55,754 bases of DNA from Gonium pectorale (lineage: Eukaryota > Chlorophyta > Chlorophyceae > Chlamydomonadales > Volvocaceae), in assembly GCA_001584585.1 (NCBI GenBank), contig LSYV01000023.1:227311-283064 (forward strand). Direction: 5' to 3'. Each line of letters begins with the position of its first letter. Positions within the stretch are counted from its first letter, which is position 1. Of this stretch, positions 34,501 through 46,500 are shown one piece after another. A program made the translations under genes and the position numbers. Below the pieces are notes generated by a model. That model did not search any database. It had not been told where the DNA came from and saw nothing but the letters and a program-made list of their open reading frames with translations.

Positions 34501-37500
34501 CGCGACTGGCCATGCTGCAGGTGCGCCAATGGCCCTGGGGTATGGGACCTCATCTGCTGCAGTCTCTTGTATGCGTGATCGGGAACGGCTATTTTTGGGA
34601 TTGCAGGACACGGTCGCCAGGATGATGACGGCCTCGCCTCCTCAACTCACTGCTCGGTCTGCTGCACCGCTGTCAGAGGTTGCGCCTTCGGTGCCTGAGC
34701 CGGACCTCAGCGCACAAGAAGCGCTTCGCCGCGTCACAGCCCTCGAGCAGCAGGTTGCACGACTTGCAGCGGCCGAGCCGGCAGCTAGTGTGCAGGACCG
34801 TGACCGACGGCGTGGCCCGCCACAGCAGATGGCCCTGCAAGCGCAACCTTCAGCCAACAGCATGCGGTACGGTAGACCGGGAGTTGTATCTGGACTCCAT
34901 GCTCTTGATTCGATGTCTTCCCCTAGTCTTGCGTACCGAGCCGTGCCGACCTGAGGCATTTTTCCGCGTACGCCCTGAAGTGGTTTACGTGCTCGCATAC
35001 CGGGTCTTCTTACAGAATGCCCCTACTTTTCGTCGCAGGTCCAGCGACGGCAATCCAAATTGGTTCGGCGATGCAACTGGGTCTCCTATGTCGTCGGTTC
35101 GGGGCGCCGCGATAGCAGGCGCAGCCAGGCGGCGTGCCGACCAGCACGTCACATTCGACAGCCCCATGACTGTGAAGGTGCGGAAAGGGAATTCGTCATT
35201 ATTGTCCCCGTGCTTGAACATTCCGCAATACTTGACGATAGCCATCACAGATGTAGGAGGATCTGTGATGTAGGAGAGGAAACCGTCATTACGCAGAATG
35301 CGTAGAAGCTGCGTTTCAGGAATCCAGGCACTTGTGGGGCCGGCCATGTGCACGTGAGCACACCTCAAACCGGTCATCCCATGAGGCATCTCCGGTCGCA
35401 TGCGTCCGTCGATGCCTTACTTGCCTTGCCACTACAGGAGTTGGACGACCGCATCAAGGTGCTGGAGGATACTTTTCTGCAGGGCAGTTCCTTCGGGTCC
35501 CCCGGCCCCAACGCACGGTCCATGCAGGCCCTCAACGCGCGCATGGAGCGTTTGGAACAGATTGTGCGCTCCGACAGCAGCATCGAGTCCATGGCGCAGG
35601 TGAGCGGTCCGTGCGGGGCGAGTTGCTGGTCATGACAGCTGCCATCCGGTGGTTCAGATTGCCACTCCGTTCGGCATCAAGTGTGCGCTTGGGGCCTCCT
35701 GGAATGGAAGCAGGAAACCGCCCACAAGGACACCGGGCGCCCCTGCCGAACGTCACGCGTCCAAACCACTGTCCATGCACATGCTTCCATCATTCCAACC
35801 TTCCGTCCTTTGTGCGCTGGTTGCAGGAGGCCCGTTTGGCAGTGGCAGAGGAGTTTGTCCTGGAGCTGCGTCGCGACTTCCACGATGTTGTGGGGCCGAC
35901 GCTCGAGAAGCTTGCTGCGCACGTCACCGAGCTGCGCAAGGGACAGGGCCTGGTGAGTGGCGGTCGGGCAGATTGCCAGCAACGTCCTTGAATGCATGCA
36001 CCAGCCTTGCATGGCCGTAAGATGGCAGTTATCCATCCCTCCAAGAGTGAGCATGGTCCTTGTGCGTGTGACCTTTCCCTGCGTCCTTCTGGTCCGCAGG
36101 GCTCTCCCGAGAAGTGGGTCTCGGAGCTGCGGTCGCTCAGTGCCCGCGTCGACATGCTGTCGAACGAGATCGCTACAATGGCCCAGAGCCCAGCCCTTGG
36201 CGGCGGCGACGCTGCCCCACGCGGCGATAACGCCGCAGTGGACATAGCCGCAACGGCCGCGGCGGCCGCGGCGACGCAGGAGCGGCTCATGGTCCTGGAG
36301 CTGCAGGTCAAGGAGCTAAGCACCGCGGTGGAGGATAACAGCAGCATCTTCGGGCGGCTGCAACGGCATCAGGCGTCTTTGGACAAGGTCCAGCACGAGT
36401 TGGAGTCGCTCCGTGGCAGCGTGGTCGGGGACATGTCTGAGCTCAAGGCCCGTTTGGAAGCGTCTGATGGTGCCGTCGGCGGCATGCAGTCGGACTTGGA
36501 AGAAGCACGCGGCGAGCTCGCGGCCCTCGCACGGCTTAGCGAGCGGCTTGATGGCGTTTCCGTGATGGTTAGGGAGCTCTCGGATCGTTTGGGCTCGCAA
36601 GAAGGCACGATCTCGGAGCTCAACGGCCAGGTTTCGGTGCTTGAAGATCAGCAACGTCAGCTCCAGGCGGAGTTGACGTCTGCTGCTAGCGCAGCAGCTG
36701 ATGCGCTGGCTGCTGCGACCTCCGCGGCTGCTGCTGCAGAGGAAGCGGGCGAGGCGGCCATAGGCCGGGGGCTGGGCGAGCTTCCACCGCTGCAAAGGGA
36801 GCGGGAGTCGCCGACCGCCTGGCTGGGGCGGTCTCCGGAGGACGTTGCTGATAAGGCTGCGCTTGATGAGCTAGCAGTAGACCTGCAAGCCAAGCTCGCC
36901 GACATGCGGAGCAGCCTCGGGGATGTCCGAAAGGAGCTGGGAAGCAAGGTGCAGGTAGGCTACGGGACAGTCGGTGCCTCTGGCTCATGGCTTGCATGCG
37001 GTTATCTTTCGACCGTGATGTGGCTTCATGTACCATCTGTTGGCTTGATGTGTCAAGGCACAAACGTAACATGCGCTATGCCTGCAGGTTCTGGATGCCC
37101 AAATCCATGAGCTACTGGCGTTCCGGGAGGAAATCTTGTCCAGCTACGTTGAGCTGCAGGTGAGGCTTCCCCGGTGCGGTGATATCCTGGTCAGAAGTTA
37201 GTACCTGCCACCGCCTTTGGAACACGCACGAAACTCTACGATACTTTCCTCACACGGATGACAACGCAGGACGGCATGGAACGGGCCACGAGTGTGGCTG
37301 ACGAGGCGCTGTGCAAGGTCGGCGAGCAGGACAAGAAGGTGCAGGTGCGTTTGCGCCGAGGGCGGTACGCGCAGCTCTTCCGTAACCAAAGGAACTTGCT
37401 CACGCGGCTTGTCTCCTTCAGGAGCTGACGCGGCAGCTTGAGTACCAGGCTGCCGAGGTGGCCGTGGCAACCGAGACTGCAGTGGAGGCCAGGGAACGAA

Positions 37501-40500
37501 GCAACAGCGCCCAACAGGGCTCGCAGGGCGAGACAGCTGCCTTATCTTCCAAGCTTGCGGCCCTTGACGATGTGCACAATTCACTCCGCGACTTGCAGCA
37601 GAGGGTGAGTATCAGGTTTAGGTGGACGGTTGTAGAATGGCGTCCCTGGATTATGCCTGATACAGGCAGGCCAGCCCCAGATCTTGTGGGCCCCTTTCAT
37701 AACGTCCCGGTCCGCGCAGGTTACGACTGGCGCAGCAGAGCAACAGGACCGCCTGGAGGCGTTGGACGCGAAGGTTCACGCCCTGAGCGAGCTGGTAACC
37801 GCAGCAAGCAGGGACTCGCAGGTGTGTCCTAATCGCACGGTCTGCCGGTTCTGCTTTAATGCATATAGACTTCCTATCATGATTTCCAGTTACGACCGCT
37901 GCTCAACAGATTGAGCTGTCTGTTCGCAGCAGCTTGCGCTTGTCTTTCGAACCCTGTCATGGTATGTTCCCCTCCAACGCAGGCTGCGTCAGAGGCACGA
38001 TCCCGTGCTGAGGAGCTCGCCTACGAGCTTTCTCAGGCGCAAGAGGCGCTGGACTCTCTGGCGCAAGACTCTGGTCGCTTGGCTGAGCAGCTGGCCCTTG
38101 TCGCCGCCTCCGGCGAGGAAACGGCGGGGAAGCTGGGCAGCATTTCTTGCGACGTCCGTGACCATGGCAGCAGCCTAGGGAAGCTGCAGGAGAGCCTCAG
38201 GCAGCTAGAGACTCGAGTTGCCACACTGCCGACTGTGCTGCCAAGCACAGCCATCGGCAGCACCGCAGCCACTCCCGTGCGCTCCTTGCTGCGAGCGGAC
38301 GGAGATGGGAATGCTGCTGGCGAGAATACCGCTACCGCGCAGCGCCTTGGCGTCGGCTTGCCGGCTACACAGTCCGGCGAGGAGCGGGCGATCCTCAATC
38401 CGCTCTTCTCGTACTCATTCGAGGAGGGCTCTGGATCAGCTCATCCTCCTGACTCAGGCGCGCGCAGTGCAGGAGCCCCAACGTCTGGGCACCCCACGCC
38501 AATTCCACAGCCCCAGCTGTCGCCAATTGAAACTCATCCGAGGGCACTTGAACCGTTGCCGCTACCTCCTCTGTCCGAGGAGGCATCGGTCCGCGACAAG
38601 GCACTGTACTATGAGCAGCTTGCAAGCAGGAACACTACTGACAGCGGTGCGCCGGCTACACGCAAGACCCCAACCAACTCGGCAGGCGGAACGGCCAGTG
38701 CCGACGCGCTCATGCACGAGGTGAGCTACGCTGGTGGCGCATACTCGGGTGGCGAGCCCGCAGGTGCCGAAGTCAGCTCCCCGAGCGCGGCGGCAGCCAT
38801 GGCCGCCGGCGCCGTCGGCGTGTCGGCGTTGCGACAGGTCTCGCAGGCGACTGGCAGCGACCGTAAGCGGCCGGACCCGCCGGCGGTCATTACTGCGCCT
38901 CCCGAGCCCGTGATCGCCGCTGGGCCCTTGGCAGCTGTGCGCGCAGCTCGCTCTGGCCTGGGTTTATCTGGAGACCTCTCCTCGCCTGGCCCTGTTGATG
39001 ACCAGGATGGTCACGAGGCTGAGGTCAAGGCAAAGGACTCGCCCCGAGTGTTTGGACGAGAGTCGACCTACCGCCGGGGAACGGCAGATGAGGAGGTGTC
39101 TGTCAGCAGTGGCGACGAGGAGGAGCAGGAGCGGTTCCCTGACGAAGGGCCATTCCGCCGCGAGCAGACCTTCCGGCAGGGCGCGGCCGATGAGGAGGTA
39201 TCTGTGGGCAGCAGCAGTAGCAGCAGTAGTAGTAGCAGCAGCAGCGACGAGGATGATGAGTCGCTCGAGGGCCCTGGCGGCGTCATTCCAGAAAAGTCAG
39301 GTGGCGCATCGGAACGGGAGGAGGAACTTCAGCAGAGCGAGAAGGAGGACCAGGAGGAAGAAGAGGAGGAAGGGGAGGGTCATGCCGGCAGCGGCTTTGA
39401 CGACGACGATGACCTGGAGCTCGCCGGCCTTGCCCCTCCTCTAGCTTCCAGCGCATCCGTTGCTGCACGCAAGGCCCCAGTGCAAGCCGAGGTTCAGCCG
39501 CTTGCACCGGCTGCACCCAAGGCACCAGCCATAGCACTGGCTCCACTGCCGCCCATTGGCGGCAGAAAAGCAGAGCTGGCTCCGCTGCCATTGATTGGCG
39601 GGAAGGTGGCGTCGCCCGCTGCGGACGCTGCTCTCGCAATGCCGCCAGCCCCAGAGCCGGAGTCACCGGCTACCGCTGAGGCCGAGCCTCCCGCGAGCGG
39701 CGGCGGGCAGGTCGCTGCACAGACGAAGTCCCCAACCGACAGCGGCGATGTGGACGAGGATATTGAGCTCGAGCCTGGGATCCCTCCGTCTGGCTTCGAC
39801 TATGACGATGAGGACGAGGTCTGGCCAGGAGCCGCCATTGCGCCCGCGTCGTCTATTAGTCAGCCGCCGTCAGGACCTGCATCTGCCATGAAGCCCCCAG
39901 CATTGGCCAACAAGCCCGCTCCGGAGGCGCCCCCGCCAGCCGCTCCAGTCGTTGTGCAGGAGCCCAAGGTCGCGGAGCTCGCCGCGCCACCGACGCCTGC
40001 AGTGCCTGAGCCGCCGGCCCCCGCCCCCCAGACCGATGAGCCCGCGCTGGCCGCTCCGGCAGATGCAAGTCACCTCAGCACCAGCGGCACGGCGCCACTT
40101 GCGCCGCTGCAGCTCTCAAGCAGCGCGGCGGCCTTGCTCTCGGCCAGCGGCGATGTCTTGGGGCGGCGCAAGTTACCATCGCTTGCGCCTCTGGCACCCC
40201 TCCGGGCGGGGGCGCCCCTGCCGCCCCTACCCGTGGGGTCCACAACCCGCAGCCTGGAGCTCACACCGCCGCTTCTGCGACCCACGCTGGGACAGCTTAG
40301 CGGCGCCTTGAGTGGCAATCTTAGCGGAAACCTTAGCGGCGACCTTTCGGTGCGTCGAATGGACACCGAGTACTGATCTGTTGTATGCATGTTGTCAACT
40401 ATAAGATGTTAGCTTGATCGCCGCCCCATGTGCCCTTGCTCGTAACATGACCACACCCGTCCATCCAACCTTGCAGGCGCTGGCACCGCCGCGCCCTAGC

Positions 40501-43500
40501 ATTGGCGGTGTCTCCGCATCGTCTGCCCTTGGAGGCACCGACTCAAAGCGCTCGATCTCAGTGGCGCCCCTCAGCAACCCGCCATCGGCTCAGCCGCAAG
40601 CAGAGGACCGTGAGACAGCTGCCACCGCGTCCTCGCTGACCGCGTCGGGAGAGCTACCAGCTCGCAAGCTGGCGCCACTTGCGCCTCTCGCACCGTTGCG
40701 GCCTGCTGGTGGCCAGCTGCCACCGGTTGCAGCACCGCAGGGCGCAGCAGCGGGGCAAAGTGCCGAGGGCAAGCCACCTGCTCCTGCCCCGGCTCCGGCA
40801 AGCGCTGCCGATGTTGGGGTTGACGAGGGGGTTGGCAGCTCCGACAACAGCGGCTTCTCGGACATGTCAATAGGGGACCTGCACGACCTGGGGCCCACCA
40901 AGAGGCGCGGCGAAGCGGTAGCCGAGTCTGCGGCAGACCCAGTCTGCGCAGAGCTTCTGAAGCCGGCGCCGTTGGTGCTGCCTGGGCATGCGTCAGCTCC
41001 CTTGAGCCCGCGGGCCGCGAACCATGTAGTCAGCCCTGCCGCGGCGTCGCCCATCAGTCCCCTGCGCAGCCTGCTCATGTCACAGCCGCTGGACCAGCCC
41101 TACCCGCCTGACGGCTCCGCGGCAGACGAGACGCTGCAACCTGGAGAGCCCCTGGCTGGAACGGATGTCGACACCGTTTCGGGCTCCGCGCATCCGTCGG
41201 AGCCGGTCACCGGGGAGGTTCCCGCCGGCTCAGCCAGCCTCTCCACGACCGGGTTGTCGCGCGAGGCGTCTATGACGCACGCAACTGAGGGTCCTGACGC
41301 TCGGGCCTCGGCGTCCCAGGTCCCCGGCACGGCTGCGGCCTCGGTCCTGCCGGCCAAGGACCCCTTGCAGGCGAAGGCACTGGCGTCAGCCGAGCCGGTC
41401 TCAGTTGCCAGGGCGCAGCTCCGGCTTGCACCGCTCGCGCCACTTTCACCACGCGACTTGCAGCAGCCTCCGGTTGAGGAGACAGCACAAGGTGCGCCGG
41501 CGGACGATGGCGAGGACGGCTCGGGGGAGTCGTTCGTTGACGAGTCCGTCTACTCAGACAACGACAGCGAGCTGCAGCCGTCCCTTCAGGCTTCAACGGC
41601 GCTTGAATCCAAGTCCTCACGAAGGATCAGCCTGAAAGAGCTGGTTGTCCCTACGGGACCTGTCGATGCCCCCGGCAACAGCGCCGCAGCTCCGGAGAGC
41701 CCCACCACCTCGCAAGACGGTGGCACCCCCAGCACCAGCACTGGCGCGAGCCCCAGCGGGCCCGTCGTCAAGCGCGACCGCAGCCAGTTCCGGCGGCGCG
41801 GCTCCACAAGCCTCCTCTCCCCGGCCGCTTCATTGGTCGAGGGCTCCACGGTCCCTGTTGTGGATACTCTGAAAGCCGATAAGGACTTGCCTGCCATCAG
41901 GTGCCACCCTGCCACTACCCGTCCGGAGGAACTAGACGACTCGCCGTCCGTGCGCGCGCCCACATCACCCTTCATGCAGGCGTACTCGCCTGCAAAGCGA
42001 GGCCCCGCACCCGCCGTTTATTTGGGAGAGAGCGGATATACGGACAGTCGCTCGTTCGGCCTGGACTTGCCCGGCGACCCGCCTGGCGTCGGGGACGAGT
42101 CGTTCATCGCCAGTGACTCGCTCAACTCGCCACAAGGGCCTAGCCCCAAGAGCGGTCCTGCCGCTGCTGGTGTAGGCAAGGACGGCGCCGCTGGCGGGAG
42201 CAGGAGCATCGAAGCCGCCACAGTACCGGCCGGCAATGGCAGCATCCCCGCCGGGCCTCGCGCCGCGCCGCTGCCACCACTGCCGCCAGGCATGCGCAGC
42301 ACTGGGGCGGCAGGCTCGGCGGCGGCTACTGCGCACACCTCGCTGGCGGCAGGCCCTAGCCAACGCAGCCTGGGGCTCTCGTCGGAGGACAGCATGGCGC
42401 TGATCGCGCCACCTGACGGCATGGGTGCCAGCCTGCTCGATGACGAGCCAGAAGATGACATCTTTGCCGAAAGCGCAGATGCCGAGGCGCTCGGCGGCCT
42501 GTCACTAGATGCCAGCCGCTCCGAGGGGCTCCTGGGTGGCGGCACCAGCCGTCACTCGGTTGGCGGCCCAGCGCCGTCGGCGGCCCTGCAGCCGGCGCGC
42601 GGCTTGGACTCGATGCGGAGCAGTGCCTCAGTGGACTTGAACCCGGAGTTGTCAATGGAGGCGGAGCGCATTGCCGCCATGCTGAGCAGCACCGTCAGCC
42701 AGCACAACATGGACCTCTCATCGATGTCCGCAGGGGCGACAGAACGGCTGCACGGTGCTGCGAATGCCCTGGCAGGCCGTGCCAGCGGCATGAGCATTGC
42801 CGAAGGCGACGAGGAACTCGACGCAGCGGCTGCTGGCGGCGGCGGTGGCGCGGATGACTCCAGAGTCCAAGGCAGTCTGGATTACTATGACAATGACGGC
42901 GACGATGCCACGAGCAGCAGCGGTAGCAATGATGGCAACAATGCGGGCGCAGGCGCAGCCGGGGGCCTGTCTGCGGGGCCTTCAGGCAAGGGGGCCATGG
43001 CAGGGGCATCAGCGTCATACAGCGATGACTCATCCATGGAATTGGAGGTTTTTAAGCCGCCAACTCGGCAGCCGCCTGCGCCTCAGCAGCCGGCGCAGTC
43101 GCCGGCGCGCAGCAGCGGTGGCGGCGGTGCCTCCTCGTTCCTGAGCGCTTACGCTCCGGGGCAGCCGCACGGGCGCTTGCCGAGCCTCAGCACGGCGAGT
43201 GCCCCTGACGGCGGCTTGGCACGGCCTGACGCTCGGGCGAAAGAGGAGCCCAAGGCAGTACCCGCCATGCCCTTTGCGCACTCGCTAGGGGACATGAGTA
43301 CAAGCAGCGGTGCTTACCGCGTGCAGGTATGTTGTATGGGGTGTACCGTCCATACATCAGGGCATGCATGTCCTCGCCGTGTTACTCTGCTGCATCTTCC
43401 ATCAGTTGTCTTGTCTTGAAGATGGCGCAGGTTCGGGGTTAGGGATCGTTTCCAACTTGCAGCTATGTGCCCTTGCAACAGGTGTCCACTGGCACGCGTA

Positions 43501-46500
43501 ACGGGGCAGGCTGCAGCATGGGTGCCGTGCGGCTCACTCTGTACGGCAGCCAGGCAACGCACGTGGCGCAGCTGCGCGGGACGTCACAAGGCGGCGGCTC
43601 GATGAGCGGCGGCGAGGAGCTGTTTGCCGAGGGGGCGGTGGATGACTTCATGATAGACGCCATCAACGACCTGGGCGACCTGTCCGCTGTATACATCTGG
43701 CACGAAGGTCAGCGGTGGGCTGTTAACTTTTTGCATCGGCGGCTCATCCTGCCTGCTCTGCTTGCCGTCTTTGTAGCCGATGGCCAACTGTATGCAGCGC
43801 TTTTGACTGTATAAACTGTTAACTTCCCGCGCAGGCGAGGGCTTTTCGGCTTCCTGGTACGTTGAGAGCATCACGATTGAGCAGCTCATGACGGGCCTGG
43901 AGTGGAGGTTCGACATCCACGACTGGGTGCGCGGCGGCCAGCGCGGCGGGCGGGTGGTGCGCTTACCCGGCTGCAAGCTGAGCATCAGCCGAGAGAACAG
44001 CCTCTCCCGCCTGGCCGACTCGCGGGAACCTGGCTCTCCCCGCGGCGGCAGTAGCGCGCCAGCGAGCAAGGCGCCTCCAGGGCTCCCGGCCGGTGCGGGC
44101 ACCAAGGGCCAGCGCCCGCCGTTCAGCGCCCCGCTCGCAGGCGGGCCCCGTCGCGGCATGGCGGCTCTTGGAGACGAGTCCCTTGATGTGTCATCGGATA
44201 TGCCCTCTCCCGTGGACAACGGAGCCGTTGGTCACGGCCTGGGGAGTGACATGCGGCTTGGCGGTGGCTTTGGGGCCGCACGCAGCGGCGCTGGACGCCT
44301 GCCGCCCGTCGCCATGCCCCCTGGTCGGCAGCCACTGGGCCAGGAAACCTCAGCGGGCCGTGTGGGGGCAGAGCCCAGTACGCAGAGCGGCAGCGTGCAC
44401 TTTAGCGATGACGAAGATGGTGGGGAGGACCTGCTGCCGGGCATGGGTGGCGGCCGCAACTCCACTGGGCGCGGCGCCCCAGCCGGGAAGAGCGCCTCGG
44501 CGTTCGCGGGCGCCACTGCCGCCGCGACGGCCGCCAGTGGCGCCGCGTCGGGATCGCGGGTGGCCGCTAATGTGCCAACGGGGCTAGGCATTGTGCTGGA
44601 TGAGGACATTGAAGAGGTGGACGGCATGATCTCGACGGGTAAGGAGAAATCGAGGTTCCACCGTATCCTCGTTGCCGCATGCGGTATCCACTCACTTATA
44701 CTTAGTTTACCTCCAGGTCGGTCTTGCACCGCTGTTCATTCTTTCTAATACGTCATCCATCCCGGCGATTTCTAATTGTGTGGGCTTTCCCAGGTGCTTT
44801 TGGCCTCGGGCCCGTGTCCTCCAACAAGGCCCTGCCGCCCGCGCTTGTGAGCCCGCGGCCGCCGCTTCCGCCCGGCGCACCACGACGGCGGGAATCCATC
44901 GATGGCCTGGGCGATTCCGCAGCTGCCGATGGTGCCGCCGGCGGCAAGCGGCGAGAACCGCTGCCCCCGACGCCGCCCGCCAACCGCCGCGGCGTGGCCC
45001 GGCGCTTGTCTAGCAACCTCGAAGCCGAGAGCTCGCTGGACTCTTTGGGCAGCGGCGGTATCGGTGGCGCACTTGGTGGCCGCCGGCGAGTGCGCATCTC
45101 TGGTGGCGGCGATGACGGTGACGGCGGATCGGAGTTGTCGGTTGAGGGCAGCGAGCTCTCCTGCGGATCGGCTGCCTCCCTGGTCATGTACGCGCCCATG
45201 GGCGTGCGGCCACCGGCGATGGCCGGAAGCTCTGTTGCGGTGGACTTCTTGGGCACCAGTCGCAAACGGGTGTCGTGGGCGGAGTATGCGGAGGTAAGGC
45301 AAACGCTCGCTGGCAGTGGCTGCGCAAATGCGCTACTACTTTCAGCCCGAACGGTGCAACTGGGTGCTGGGGAGAAATCGTTTGGAGCTCCGATACTGTA
45401 GGCGGGTACCGTGCGTCGTGAGGTGCACTAGAGCTGCTGGGCAGAGAGTACCGTCGTTTGCCTTGTTTCGGCTGCTTCATAAATAGCTTACGCAACGTCG
45501 GCGCGCACAGGAGCTGGAGTTTCCCCGCGACAACAGCAGCAGTGGATCCGTCGCCAGCCTGACTGAGGAGGACCTGCTTGAGGCCACTGGTCAGACCGTA
45601 AGGTCGGTCACATGATTGCTACTTGCAGCGGTGATTGATTCGGGCTTGACCGTCATGAGGATTGATACCCCGGCACCAAAATTGTCGATAACTGTATGCC
45701 CGTTTCACATGTTCGCCACCTCCTTACAGGCCGGACGCGTCCCGCGTGGGCTACAACGACCTTATCCCCGGCACATCCAGGCACCGCGCGTCCGGGGCCG
45801 CCGCAGAAGCGGAAGCCTCCACGTCGTCTGCACCCAAGGCGCCCAAGGGCGACGGCTTCACGGAGGTGCCGCTCAAGCAGCGCCGCGGTCAGCATGCCAA
45901 TTCGTACAATTACAAGATCAAGGTCTTCACGGCGGACAAGCTGAATGCGGGCCTGGGGAAGAGCACGGTGCGTCTGCTACCTCGAGCCCAGCAAGCATCT
46001 GCCCTACGCTTAGCATGCCCACACCCGTGTCCCTCAACATGATATGAAACGGTAGCATTCTGCCCGGTCTTGACGTAAGGCGTCTTGTGTCGATGGTCTG
46101 GCATCTTTCTCCTGGTGCTGACTGCTCTGACAGGTGCATGTGGAGCTGCTAGGCCGCGAAGCGACAGTGGCGCAGGCACTCCCCCGTGGCAAGGGCTCCT
46201 TCCAGCGGGGCTGCGTTGACCGCTTCACGCTGTACAGCCAGACGGGCGACATGGGCCAGATCCTGGCGCTTAAGGTGGGAGGCATGAGCAGTGCGGCGGT
46301 GCTACGCCGGGGCTCGGCATTGCAAGGCCGTCGGGCTGGCTGGGGCAGCGAGCGCACAGTTGACTTAAGCGACACTGTGTTGGACGCTTACTTCCATGCG
46401 CTACGCATCGATCTTACATGTCCTTGGCGCTGTTCACAATTTCCTGCAGGTGTGGCACGAGGGCAAGACGCTGGGCCCTGGAAACTGGGGCTTTGAGCAG

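Noticed and set aside
33753..34520. Regular 30-bp periodicity that could suggest a CRISPR-like array
   Set aside because: There are no spacers. The period is continuous, in frame, and encodes a diverged decapeptide inside a spliced eukaryotic exon.
33689..34611. Long minus-strand frames with Ser/Arg/Thr-rich repeats opposite the decapeptide array
   Set aside because: They are the antisense shadow of the repeat exon. Composition is explained by the complementary codons, and no splice structure is present.
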